Shown: piece by piece, positions 8,865 through 21,416 of the stretch
How the letters are laid out: each line of letters begins with the position of its first letter
Numbering within the stretch: position 1 is the first letter of the stretch
Assembly (NCBI GenBank): GCA_039654915.1
Contig: CM077593.1
Coordinates: forward strand, 79,402,501-79,466,500
Origin: Aquilaria yunnanensis
Lineage: Eukaryota; Streptophyta; Magnoliopsida; Malvales; Thymelaeaceae
Direction: 5' to 3'
Length of the DNA stretch: 64,000 nucleotides
Notes under the pieces: model-generated
The model's database searches: none
Told to the model about the DNA's origin: nothing
What the model saw: only the letters and a program-made list of their open reading frames with translations
Made by a program: the position numbers and the translations under genes

Positions 8865-9902
8865 TAAGAAAACATCATCTTGTGCCTTTCCCCACTGAAA
8901 TTCAACACTCTTTTTTATAACTTCTGTTAGAGGTGCAACAATAAAAAAAATTTTCTAACAAACCTCATATAGAAGCTACCTAACCCATGGAATGATCTCA
9001 CCTTAATGATGGATGTTGGGGTTGGCCATTCTTTGATGGCCCTCACCTTTCTTGATCAACTTTAATCCCTTGAGAGCTCATAAAAAATCCAAGGAAAATA
9101 ACTTTCACAACACAAAAGAGCACATTCTCAAGTTAGCATACAACTTTTGCTCTCTCAATGTTCCTAACACTTGTTTCAAATCTCCAACTCGCTCATTTAG
9201 GTTCTTGCAATAAACTAAGATATCATGGAAGTAAGCAACAACAAACCTACCAATGTAATCACACAAGACATGATTCATAAGTCTTATGAATGTACTATGG
9301 GCAATAGTCAATCTAAAAGGCATCACTTGTTATTCATAAAGTCCAAATTTTGTTTCAAAAGCTATTTTCCATTCATCCCATTCCCTCATCCGAATTTGAT
9401 GGAAGCCACTTTTCAAATCAATCTTAGAAAACAAATTAGAACCATGTAATTTGTCAAGCATATCATCAAGTCTAAGGGTAGGGTGCCTATACTTTACTGT
9501 GATTTTGTTCATTGGCCTATAACGCATGCACATGTGCCATGAGGCATTTTCCTTAGGCATTAATAAGATAGGAATGGCATAAGGGCTCATGTTTTTCCTC
9601 ACAAAACCTTTGGCCAACAACTCCTCGATATGCCTTTGGATCTCCTTGGTTTTCTCAGGATTGGTCTTATAGGCTGGCATATTTGGAATTGGTGTACCAG
9701 AAAAAAGGTGAATTTGGTGTTTAATGCCTCTTATAGGTAGTAACTGTCTTAGATCCTTAGGAAACACATCCTCAAAATTCTTCAATAAATATAAAACAAC
9801 AATAAGAGGAGATGTTAGATCATTGATAGCAAGTAAAAAATCTTTGTAAAGTAAAAAAAGCACTGGTTCTTGTGCTTGAAGGGCTTTCCTCACGTGTCTC
9901 AT
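8865..9902 (-). pseudogene. Reverse transcriptase of B
   Basis: 9,902-9,330 holds the N-terminal RT: KNFEDVFPKDL, LPIRGIKHQIHLFSGTPIPN, ELLAKGFVRKNMSPYAIPIL and the palm motif LFSKIDLKSGFHQIRM. The rest follows in a shifted frame: [17 protein letters not shown], then VVAYFHDILVY at about 9,220-9,245, in which the essential YFDD has become YFHD. The region 8,870-9,100, the RT connection, has further stops. The enzyme copied retroelement RNA into DNA; this copy is dead. Confidence 0.88.
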
Positions 9903-10119
9903 TTATTCCATATAGCACTATTTCTTTTCACTCAACTTCCCCTCATTCGTTTCTCTTAGAAACTCTTCTCTTTTTTTAACCTCATGTCCACTATTCTCAT
10001 AGGGTCTCTTGAATGTTCTCTCAACTTGCCCCTCATCACTTTTGCCCTTAAATTTTCCTTTTTTTTTTCCCTTAACCTTATATGAAGTTTTCTTTGGTCC
10101 TCAAAGACTTGTTATGGTG

Positions 10120-10445
10120 AAAGTGGAACATGCATGATTGGCCTCTTTTGGTAGACAAAGGAGTATGAATTCTTCTCCCCATATTGTGTGACCCTTTATC
10201 AAATTTCCAAGACTTCACAAGCAAGATGTGGCAAGCTTACATGGGCAAAGCATCACAAAGCACTTGGTCATAGTAAGTACCAATCTTAAAATTAACCAAA
10301 GCTTACTTAACCACCCTTAACTCTCTCACACCATTCAACCACTGAAGACTATAAGGTTAAGGGTGTTTTTGTGTAAGAACCTTCAATTTCCCTATCATGG
10401 TTAAGCTTGCCACAATAGTAAAAGTTCCTCCATCAATAATAAGGC
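10120..10445 (-). pseudogene. Aspartic protease of B
   Basis: The minus strand reads LIIDGGTFTIVAS followed by PYSLQWLNGVREL and, after a stop, VLCDALPM-ACHILL. This is the retropepsin-like domain of plant gypsy elements, with the active site as IDGG. Stops break it. The linker to RT (9,903-10,120) shows no clear coding. Confidence 0.75.
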
Positions 10446-10464
10446 TAAAAAATTGGCCTTGGGC

Positions 10465-11670
10465 TCAGCACTCTGTGTGAAAGATGCACTCTCTTTGGTC
10501 GGTCTCCTTTTTGACTTGCATGCTAATGGCCATTTTAGCAACAAAGGCAAAGTCAACATACTCAGCCTTAGTTGTCCCCTTAAGAATGTCCTTCAATGGT
10601 GGTGGCATCTCCTCAATAGGTTTATCTTCATTCTTGGATATAAGTTCTCCATCATCTTTTAGGATGATGACCTTATTTTTCGGGAAGTCCCTCATATAGT
10701 GCCCCTTGCCTTTACATTTGAAGCACTTCATCTCCCTAGCTCTAGGGGCACCCTTAGGTGGAGATGTGGATTTGTCTTAGGAAGGCCGAGACAAGACACC
10801 TTCGGTATTGGATGTAGCCTCCATCTTGGGCTTTAGGACATCCTTCTTGGTATCCTTGCTCCATGCCCCCTCCATGTGAAGTTTCCTCATTAAGCCATGT
10901 TAGATACTTTGGTCATTTGGATGATCCTTTTGGGCTTGGTGGCATGGTGTAGCAAATCCTCCATGCTGACATAGGGCACCATCTCCACCTTGTTTGCTAT
11001 CTCAAGATTGGGATCATTATCTAGCTATGGTGGCCTCCTTATCCTCCATGATGTGGGCTTGGGTCAAGGTCATCTCAAGTTCCTTGTGATAGTCCTCTAT
11101 ACTTCTTTGACCTCGTAGCAATCTTAGAAGATTAAGGTGTTGATCCTTACAATAATAACTAGGGACAAGCCTTCTCCTCATCTATGCTTTGAGTTCTCTC
11201 CATGTGTTTATGGGTTCCTTCTTATTTCTTCTTTTAGAAGTCATAACCTGATTCCACCAAACAAGATCATAGTCAATGAACTTAGCTGCTGCTAATTTTA
11301 CCTTTTTTTCCTTAAAGTAATGATGGAAACCAAACACCATCTCAACCTTTTGCTCTAACTCCTAATAGGCATTTGAATCACTTTTCCCTTAGAAGGATAG
11401 AATAGTGCGCTTAATGGAGTTCAAGTTATTGTCTTCTCTAGGCTCCCCCCACCTAGGGACCCTTTGTTCTTGCCAAGCACATTCTTCATCCTTGGGCTCC
11501 TTAATCCTTGCACCTCTCCTTGGTTGGAGCATAGGGTTAAACCTCCTTGGCAACCTCAAGTCTATGTCTTCAATCTTTACCATCAATCTATTGAGGGCAT
11601 CTTTTATCTATCTTTTGGAAGGCTTTTCATTTAGCCTTACCTTAATCCTTCTATCTTCTTGATCAGCCAT
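10465..11670 (-). pseudogene. Gag of B
   Basis: A start codon at 11,670-11,668 opens MADQEDRRIKVRL, followed after one stop by KIEDIDLRLPRRFNP. The capsid-like middle, in pieces, shows KKVKLAAAKFIDYDLVWWNQ. The C-terminal zinc knuckle at about 10,690-10,731 is CFKCKGKGHYMRDF, a CCHC box in which the last C is F. Gag packages the RNA. At least several stops interrupt it. Confidence 0.82.
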
Positions 11671-12183
11671 GATTCGTGAAATCAAAGATCATCACAACAT
11701 ACACCTTACGTGTTTCACTTAATGATGTGCACTCAAACACTCAATTTGTTAGTGAAAATATTGCTTTCAAAAAGATCCTGAGAAGTTCTAAAAAAATTAT
11801 CCTCAAAGCAAAAGAAAAACCAAATTTATCTGAAAGCTAATTTTTGAATCCAAAATAGAGGTGGACTAAACAAAATTTGAAAGACTCAAGGAAGCCCTTG
11901 CAATAAAAGATTACAAGAACTAAAAATAAAAATTTAGGCTCAAAATTGAAAGTTTTAGGGTTTGTGGGCACAAAAACAAGTAATTGTGCAAGCTTTTTTT
12001 GGCAAATATTTTTTTTAGACTTTTATTTATTTATTTATTTCTTGTTTGGAAATACTTTTATTTTTGGGTCCTTGTTGCCAAAGAAACAAAGTTGCAATTA
12101 CTTATTGCCAAATAAAAAAGAAACCTTAATTTTATAGGCATAATTGAAAGCAACTTTATATTAGAACAAACTGGCTTGGCGTT
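11671..12183 (-). other. Leader of B between gag and D (no gene)
   Basis: Non-coding, A/T-rich 5' leader of B. Its continuation toward the PBS is 24,028-24,365, on the far side of D. Confidence 0.7.
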
Positions 12184-14855
12184 TGACATGACCCCTGATG
12201 GGTCTACCCAGGAAGTTTATGGAAACTTGTCCGACATTAATTGCAATTGGCTAATTAATTACACTAGCTAAAACCTTTATGCTTTTAATCAATTAATCTT
12301 ATTATGCATTGAGAATGTGCATTGACTTGATCAATAAAATGAAAAAATAACACTTTAAAATATCACCATGGCATTTCACTAAAATCGAACATTATTATTG
12401 TCAAAGTATTTAAAACATTTATGTGGTTAACTACACATAATCAACCAAGTATGAACATCCAAGCAAACGTAGATTATGCTCACACCCAAAAGCGACACTA
12501 GAGTACACTACTCATACATGAACACTAGGGGAAAACTAGTGTATGAAAAATATACACTGAACCAAACTACTGAGATCCGTGAATAAACTCCCACCTTAGA
12601 GCAAACTCTCGGTGGCAAGTTCCATAAGCCCTCCATTGTCCTTTACTAGCCTCTATAGGCTAAATAAATAACTGTAGTTAGTACCAAAACCTATCCAACA
12701 AGTGAACCACAAAACTAGAATCACAAGATTCAAATAAACCATATTCTTGCTCATGAGCTTAACTCAACAACCCTTAATGGTTGCTAGCTCAACGACACCC
12801 AAAAATTGCACAACAAAAGGTAAAGGATTAAGAAAAAAAGATTCTTAGTAAAGGATCCGTCAACTTGCAAAAAAAAATACTAAGGACACACATATATACA
12901 ATATATATGGAGTCTACTATGTGCACTTGTAGTCAGAAGGCTAACATATACGCATATATTTGAGTCCTTTGGGACTCCTCCTCATTCTAGTCCTGGCCTG
13001 AACATCACCTCATGCCTAACAAGTTTTGGACCTTAACTTGTTCCTAGAAAACCTTGGCTTGCTGACATCCTAGTGACTGAAGCTCACTAAGTAACCTTCC
13101 CCTGATTGTTGTGTAGGTGAACATGGCGGATCCACCTCGCTTGACTACTAAGGAACACATTTGGTGTACTAAGCCTCCACATAGTGCCTCAAGTCCTTTA
13201 ACCTACCTAGGTCACTTATGTACTAAGCTACCACCTCAAAACCTTAATAATAGTGCACTAGGTTGTTACTTCCACCTCAAGCAATCTTGCCTAGGTTACA
13301 AGTGCACTAAACCTTCACTTAAGGTGCAAACCTATCCACCAGTACTTAGTTCACCCTAGTGAACTAGCAATGAAAATGGTTGGGCTCATTCACTAGGTTC
13401 TTTGGAACCACCTAGGTGCACTAATGTTACTTGCATTAAGCCTCAATCTCGAAAGCCCTGCTATGCTCCCGATGGTATTAAACCTTAAACCTGATTAATG
13501 GTGCTTTAATATGACCAAAAGTTTCCTTACTTTGAACATAAGATGATGCTAAATCGAGTAAAATTCAAGCTTTTTAAAAACACGAAAATGGTGGCTCTTC
13601 CTTTTATCTTCACGTGAAATCTTGAATCACCTTAATTGGACACTCGAGTGAAAAGTTACAGGAAAAATACTACAAGTGTGTCAAAGTTGGCGGGTCTAAG
13701 CGTTTTGCTTGTAGGGATATGTCCCTAAGGTTGGCAACACCTCACCACATTACAAACACACATTAGTTTATAACTTGAGGGCTTGGCAACGTGCCCCCAA
13801 CCCTTTGTGCACATAAAAATTCAAAAATTTTCCTCATAGGCACTTTGTGGCCTTCCAATGCCTCCCAATGGTCCTAAGGACGCCTCCAATTGCCTCAAAC
13901 CTACTTGTATACATACACTAGGCCACAATGTAGCATTTAAACCAATCATATGATATCCATAAACACCACACAAACCATCAAAACTTCATTAGTCTACCAT
14001 GTTTATCACCATCCACCAACTAACACCATTCACAAAACTACTTGAATTTTACCACAAGAAAGCTATGAATGACACCAAATATGCATGAAGCATAATTCTC
14101 TTACTTCAATTAAGCTTGAACTAGCATGAATCAAGCATCATAAGCCACATAGACCAATTTCCAAGGGGTTCCACTATGTTCCTAGGTTCCAAGAAAAATA
14201 CAAGGCTTATGGCACTAAATTAACACCAATCCAACAAAACCCAAGCTTCCAATAACTTAAGAAACATGGAATCATCAAGGGGAAAAAAGGCCACAACGAA
14301 TTCAACCTCGCCCAAGCTTGAAGATGCCCCAACAAGCTTCAAATGCAAGCATAAAACAAGCAATCCTCCTCATGGGTACCATGGAAGCCTTGAAATTTCT
14401 TTAAGAATTCAGGGATTGGAAGAAGATTTGGCAGTAAAATGAGAGGAAGGAAGAGACCTATGGGCTTTGCATGAGAATTAGGGGAATAGTGCTAAAAATC
14501 CTTTCCCCAACAAGTTTAATAGCCATAATGCCTCTCCCCCCTCAAACTTTTTTAAAACTTGCAAAAATACCCTTTCCCTAAATAGTAACTAGGTAAATAC
14601 ACTTAGTAAAAAATGCTAGCTTGGGCTTTAAATTTTAGAAATAGTAATTTTTACTCCTTGGATATGCCCTGACCTTTTAAGGTGCAAAATGACCATTTTG
14701 CCCATGGGCAAACCTAGTGCCATAAACAACTCAGAACTAACTAACCCTTGAGTAACTTACTTGATCTTGTTAATTCACTTTTTATTAAAGTATTTAAGCT
14801 AGAGATTTATGAACTTACCTCACTCACCAAGTATTCCACTAGGAGGGCTATAACA
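12184..14855 (-). repeat. 3' LTR of D (2,672 bp)
   Basis: It aligns over its whole length with 21,417-24,027, with frequent substitutions and small indels, so D is not young. Short ORFs inside are not conserved between the two LTRs and are not genes. Confidence 0.88.
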
Positions 14856-14875
14856 TTCTCCCTACCTTGGAGAAT
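14856..14875 (-). other. Polypurine tract of D
   Basis: On the minus strand this reads CCAAGGTAGGGAGAA directly before the LTR start TGTTATAG. Confidence 0.6.
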
Positions 14876-15299
14876 TTGGTCCTCTACAAATTCAATCTCC
14901 CCACCTTAAGACACTAACTTATGATATGGTGCCAACATATCCCGCTCTAACCTACCAAGGGGTGTCAGTCCATGGCAACCCGTTTGGCACTAAACTATTA
15001 GACTTGCTTAGCTAATGCACTTCGGCACTTAAGTCGAGCCCTATCTTGTATAAGTACTATGGCTAATGCCATTCTTTGTGCTCACACCTAACTGTATTCC
15101 AATTACTACTCACTGTTCTCCCCACCTTAGCCTAACCTTACTCTGTCCGAACACCTTAATGTAGCTTTTATTCTTGAAGACTATGGTATGGCCTCTCTTT
15201 ACCTTTAGCACACGGTACTATTGAAGGACATTTGACTACTCCAAGCTATCTTAATAAATCCAGTGATCACGAATCCTCTAAACCATACTTAATTCCTGG

Positions 15300-15600
15300 G
15301 CCTTCTAGTGCAAGATAACTTAACAAGTTTTGTAAACTTGTCCACTGACCTCACACTGATAATTACTTACTTAAAGCTTGGCACTAGTTAACTACCCTCA
15401 GTCTCTTTCTTCTGTGCTTGGACCCATTAGTGTAAACTAACTTAACAAGTTATACTTGTCCGTTAACACTCACACTTGAATGGTCCCACCCCAGGTTCAA
15501 CACCCAACGTCTTTATACCAAACCTCTTAGTGCAACTTAGCTTAATGAGCATATGACTCGTCCATTAACCCTTACACTGACAGTTCCTAACTATTGGTTT
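15300..15600. repeat. Three degenerate ~115-bp repeats inside D
   Basis: The pattern 'TAGTGCAA-CTTAACAAG-...-ACTTGTCC-TTAACCC-TCACACTGA' recurs near 15,310, 15,430 and 15,540 with substitutions. They lie about 450 bp from the polypurine tract. Confidence 0.5.
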
Positions 15601-18600
15601 GGTAACCAACAGCTCCTAACGATCACTAGACTACGTGTGCCACTAGTGTACTATGGCATTGCCATATACACCAATAGTACCCTAAGGCATAGCCCGCTCC
15701 AAGCTCTACTATACTTTAGGGCTTTTCCGAATGAGTGAACTACCAAAAGTTGCAAATCCTGGCCTACCTTAAAGTACAAGTTTTCCAATGCTCCCCTCGG
15801 ACAACCCAAATGCATCAATCATACTGGTGCATTGGGCAAGGTACCAATGCACCGCCCGAGCACAACGATCCTATAGCCATCGGTACTCTCGATTTTCTCA
15901 CACCACAAGCTTACCAAAGAAAGCCTCTCTGGCATGAGTGGGAACACCTTTAAGCAGCTAGTAGCAATTGGGCCTTATTTGTGTCCCCTCAAATCAGGTT
16001 TCCTAGCTATCAGTGACTAAGCTACTAATATACCACCAAGGTGAAGGTCTTGATGCTTTAGCTGCTCCACTCGAAGTAGCCTAGGAGCCTGGAACCTACA
16101 CACTAAGTCTCTTAACTTTCTTGCACTCGAAGCACAATACCCTACACACACCAGAGTAGTATTTTACATGTGTCCTTAGAACACTTGCTTCTTAGCACCA
16201 AACTTACTCGATGTGTAAAGCACCTATGAGGCCACTAGTTGAGTTGCAAGGTACTACTAGATTCTAAGCCAACCTAGGTATATTTGGTTTGGTAGTTGAC
16301 TAGACACCTCAGCCCTTCTTACTAAACTTTGACATGCCTCCAGTCTCATTCAACTTCTCAACCCCCTCCTCAGCTCCTTGGCCTCAAACACTATAAAAAA
16401 CCTAATCAAAAACCATCATCACTTAAACTATGCTTACAAAGAACCATCTCCACCTTTCATGCTCAACTACCATACCATAACTACATCGTGCCAACCTTTC
16501 ATTAGGAAGATGTACCCTCAGCTTCTCCATGTCCATTCAACTTACTTGGTGGAACAAATGACTTTAGTTAACTATCAAGAGGTGGTTGGCCTTGGAAAAT
16601 CACTTAGGTCGCTCATCCCCTACAACTCTGCCTAGTGCTCTAGCTATACACCTCGAGGCTAGCTTTATACCTCGGAGTTGTGAGCATACCTATTAGCGAC
16701 CAATTTCACATATCACAATCCCTTCCCTTTAAAGTCACCAGGGTCTAGTGAAATGCTTTAACTCTGGGATTTAACTAACTCAACCAATATCCTTACTGAC
16801 TAGGCTTCCAACCCTTGAGTTCTCTCTACTCCAGTAAACACAACAACTACCAGAGTCACAAAATTGATACCTGAGCACAATTGTACCTAAACTAGACCTG
16901 GCACTTTGATTACTAAGTATGGCACTTAACTAGGTGGGAGATTTTTTCACCTTATGGTTATATGTGAGTTGAATCTCAACTAGTCATTATGAACACTTAT
17001 TCACAGGCATTCCATAGACACTAACTTGAAGGGTTAAGGCCAAAGGCTTCTCTTTTTTGGCATCACCTAGTTATTTCTAACCTGGTGGTTCAATGTTCTT
17101 CTAACTTACTGGCACTAACATAAAGCATCAAGCATTCACCACAGCATCTACCGTTCCACTTTGGATTAACTCATTTTTCTACTTGGCTGGTTTCACTAGT
17201 CAAGTTTTTCTTCTACACAAGTCACCTCAGTGGCCCTCGACTCCACAAAACCTTGGGATGATGACCATAAGTCACCGACCATCCCATGGTCTATGAAAGT
17301 CAATCTTATTACTTGAGTCCTCTGACTACCTTTCGGCAGTCAAGCCGAACCCTAACAATGACCCTACTTCTACTGGCTCTAGCCTGAGGTATATGGCTAA
17401 GGGGCAAATAAACCTATCCATCCGCTTACCCATAGACAAGTTCCTTATTCCTTACTTCTTCTGTGTTCACACTAGCATTCCATGGTTAGAAATAAAAATT
17501 AAAGCTTACCTACTTATCTATTTGGTATTTGACTGAACCTCTCTGCTAATGCACTACTCTAAGGAACTCATCCATTCAATTAGCCAGTCTTTATATTACC
17601 AACTAGGCCAACCAAAACTAATCTTGTGAAAGAATAAAACCTATGGAACCTTAGGAAAAATCCAATCTAAGGCATTTAAGCCTCCACTTATGTGGTTTCA
17701 CGCACTAACAAGTGGGTCATGGGGTTCCTGGTATCGCTCCAACACTTGGTGCATCTTTAGGTCCTAATGCACTTGGGTTAACCCTTAACCCTGGTCAAAA
17801 CAACTATTTAACAAGCAAAATAAAACTATGCTAGTAAACAAATGCTAGAACTTACCAACAAAGTAACTAGATAACTAGTGAAAGGTTAGAGACTTGCCAC
17901 ACACTTGTGATTCACTTGGACATGAGGTCATTATAGCTACTAGTCACATCCAACAAGTGGCTGCCTATTATGACCATTTGATTGGCCGAGCTAAACTCAA
18001 ACTAATGCTCTAGTGGTACTAGGTTAACTCCTTGTGGCAACTCCTATTTGGAACAACTTTTTAGGCTAGTCTTGACTTAATTAAGCCTAATAATACCACT
18101 AGTTCGATGGCCGCTTGAACCATTGACAACATTTCCTAGGTGCAAGCTAAGATTCATGTACTTCCCATGGGCCTTAGCCTACCCTCTCATGATTCGTTCT
18201 TGTTCTTCGGTCTTTAGCCAACTTTTGCACTATGGGCATATTGCCCATGCTCCAACTAGGTTGGATGAGCCAACCTCCACCTTGCTATTCTATGTCTCCA
18301 AATCCTCTAACTCTCTTTTGAGAGCCAATGCATCTCGGACCACTTGCCAGTGCCCACCTTGATGATCATCAAGCACCTTTGTATGCTGGCTTAAGTCCTT
18401 GGAGAATTTGGCCTCATGCTCATACTCTTAATGGAAAAGCTATGAAAGTGATATTCTTTGTTGCTTTGTAGCCTCCATGACTAATTATTAATCACTTAGG
18501 TTAGTGCATCCTCAACACTTTTCAATTTTGCCTAAACCATTCAAGTTGATGCGTTCAAGTCTTGACACTTTGGGAGTAGTTAACTCAGCTTGTGGTATTC

Positions 18601-18944
18601 CTTACCTTGGAGGTTTCCATGCCCTTTTAGTCCTACAGATCATGTTGCCTACCTCATGTTCAAGGTTCAAAAATAACTTCCTAGGATGAGGGTCACATTC
18701 CTCTACTTGCACTAAGGCATACTTTTACCATGAAGCAAGTGAAAATAACTACCCCAACATTGCCACACTAGATTGCTAAATGCATTCTCGGACCCTTAGC
18801 CTCTAAAAGCACACCTAACCTAGTATTCATTATCATAACCTGCAGCCAAAGCTATATGAAAACTCATAGATGTTGGTTAGTACTAACTACCTTAGCATAA
18901 GGACAATCAACTAGATCTTAGTTTGTTACCACCTCACAAAATGG

Positions 18945-18997
18945 GAGAATTACAAGTGTGTCATAATGGCTAAAAATCATTATATTGTGTAATTCTC
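18945..18997. repeat. 10-bp perfect inverted repeat
   Basis: GAGAATTACA (18,945-18,954) and TGTAATTCTC (18,988-18,997) flank a 33-bp spacer. It lies at the composition change inside D; significance unknown. Confidence 0.45.
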
Positions 18998-21399
18998 ACC
19001 ATAGTGATTCAAGTGTGGGGGTAAAAGACATGATCAACACCTCCTTAAAAGTGTTCCAAGTTGGTAACTTGGCCCCCAAGAAAAGCCTTAAGGATTGCTT
19101 GTTTGTCAAGCAACCTATGGATTTTTTTGTAAGGTTTTGGAAATTCGGGTACTCAATTGCAAAACTCTCAAGAAAGAGACTTGGAGAGTTATGAGAAGGA
19201 TATGAATGGTATAAAAGTGCCATTGAAGGACCAAATTACTCATGGAGGACAAGTTTGGACAAAGGAAACACTAAAGGCAATAAGGACCTAAATGTCCTGG
19301 TGTAAACCTTAAGGTGTTCAAGCTTTTGACTTAAGTCTAATGGTGGAATTTTGGGGTTATCCCACCATGGGGGAGGCATCCATGACTTGATAATTAGTCA
19401 AAAATGTTGGGCACATGTGCACCAATGAGTTTAAGACAAAGAAACCATAACAAGGTTAAGCTTGTTAAGTGTGTTTTGTGCCCTTAAGCTTATTTAGGGC
19501 CATTTAAGTGGCCAAATCACTTATCCCTCTATCATTTTCGTCCTCTCCCAGCCCAAGAACACAGCCATACTTCCTCCATAGCCACCACACCTTCAAACTT
19601 GCAATTGATTGAAATTGAAGGCAAAAGGAGGCAATTGGAAGCTATGTGGTGCTAAGACTTGAGTGCACCTAGGATCAAGCTCCAATTTCAGCATACCTTT
19701 CTCTCATAGACTATTTTATGCAATTTTCAAACATCCATGGAGCTAGGGCTAAGCTTGGAAGAGAGCCATGAGCTTGATGAACCAAGCTTAGTGAGGGGAG
19801 TGCACTTATTGAAGGTTTGGTGACCTAGTGTGAAATGCACAATGATGGCAGTAAAGTGAGGGTTTCTAGAGCCCAAAGTTAGTACTAACTACTATTAAAA
19901 TCCTCCTAAGACCAAGCATTAGCTTGATGAGGGCTGCCATAGTGATTTATTTAAGTTTATTGCATGTTTTACGGACTAATCTATGGTTATTGTTGCTGCT
20001 ACATTTCATGTGTTTGTTGTTTATTGTTTGTGTTTGGCTGCTGCATTTGGTTGCTGTATATTGTATATATGCATTGTGGTTTTTTTGTTTTAGTGTCTTT
20101 GGATGCAGGTTTTAATGATGGTTACATTGCCTATTGAATCTAAGTGCTACCCTTACTAAGTTTCTCAATGAAACTTACTCCCTCCAATTTTGTCCTTTCA
20201 GATCCAGCTAAAAGATCACATTCAAACTGACCTTTTTCGTTTGAGTTTTGATCTGAGATTTTAGGTACATGAACTTTCGTATGTTTAGTTATGATCTGAA
20301 AATTTTGGTGATTTAAGGAGCACATTTGGTGTTTTTAATGGTGGTACTTATTGTGTTGTGCAGCAGCTGTCCAACATCCTGTTTCTGGAGTCCATTGCAT
20401 TCTAGGCACTCCTATAACTTAGGGTGTGTATTTAGCTGAGTTAAGACCATTTTGTAGTGAGCGTATGCATATACATGTAGTGTATGTAAAATGAGACAAG
20501 TAGGTGAGCATTTGAGTAATGTTTTGGCTATGTAAGTGATGTGGTGCAAAGCTGCCTACGTGTGAATGATAGGCTGCTTACTTCTAAATTCTGTTTTTGG
20601 CCACATAAAGTTGTTAAAATAAAGGGAATGTAATTCATATGTGTAATGGACATATATGGGATAGCTTTGGAGGGCTTTGCCCTTGTGAATGAAGTGTTTG
20701 CATGGTTTGGAAAAATTATATGGGCAAAATGGTCCAAAAGTTGCCAGAATTTTGACTCTGGACCTAAAGTTTGATATCTCCCTGTGTAGAATGAATATTT
20801 GTATGAACTTTTGACCACACCTAGAGGACATCTAGAGGGTTAATTGGGATTTGGAATTTCCGGATTTAGAGTCCTATATCCAAAGATATGATGTTACAAA
20901 GTTGGCTGAGTTATTGTTCATTTGGTCAGAATTTTGTAACCAACTTAAAAAATTCATAACTTGGTCCATAGGTGGGCTATTGATATAAAACAAAATTCCT
21001 TGGTTTTATCTGAGTATCTACTTGATAATGGAGCAAAAAATAGGGGTACATGGCTAGAATAATACAGTTTATTTGTGGAAGTTACAGGTGCAGTGGCTGG
21101 TCACTAGAACTTAACAAGATTGCCTAATGTGTGGTAGCCAAAACTAAGACCTGTGCTAGTGTTTTCCTTCTTTGCTGCCATGGTGTGCATGAAATGTGAA
21201 TATGTGTGTGATGGTTGGACCAATATGCAGGTATTTACATAGTACCCAAGAGGGCCACTTGGGTATATACACTAGGGGTAGTGTTCTGATGGCCTACAGA
21301 ACATTACCAATCCTAGGAGTCTAAATGCACAATTTTGGCACCATAACTGGACTACCCCGGAGTGGGTAACATAGTTCCTAGCCTCCCATGACCATGACC

Positions 21400-21413
21400 G
21401 AGCTTTGATACCA
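21400..21413 (-). other. Primer binding site of D
   Basis: The minus strand reads TGGTATCAAAGCTC, three bases from the 5' LTR end. It is close to the complement of the 3' end of initiator tRNA-Met. Confidence 0.8.
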
Positions 21414-21416
21414 GAT

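Larger units (their letters stand above)
14876..21399. other. Non-coding interior of D
   Basis: No gag, protease, RT, RNase H or integrase motif was found on either strand; the longest frames (under 100 residues) show no family pattern. The part 14,880-18,940 is rich in C, T and A with recurring CTAAC/CTTAG words. The part 18,940-21,399 has a different composition, which may mean a composite origin. Confidence 0.7.

Noticed and set aside
16378..16635. Short ORFs in the interior of D as possible gag remnants
   Set aside because: No gag, zinc-knuckle, protease or RT pattern in any frame; lengths are as expected by chance in this composition.
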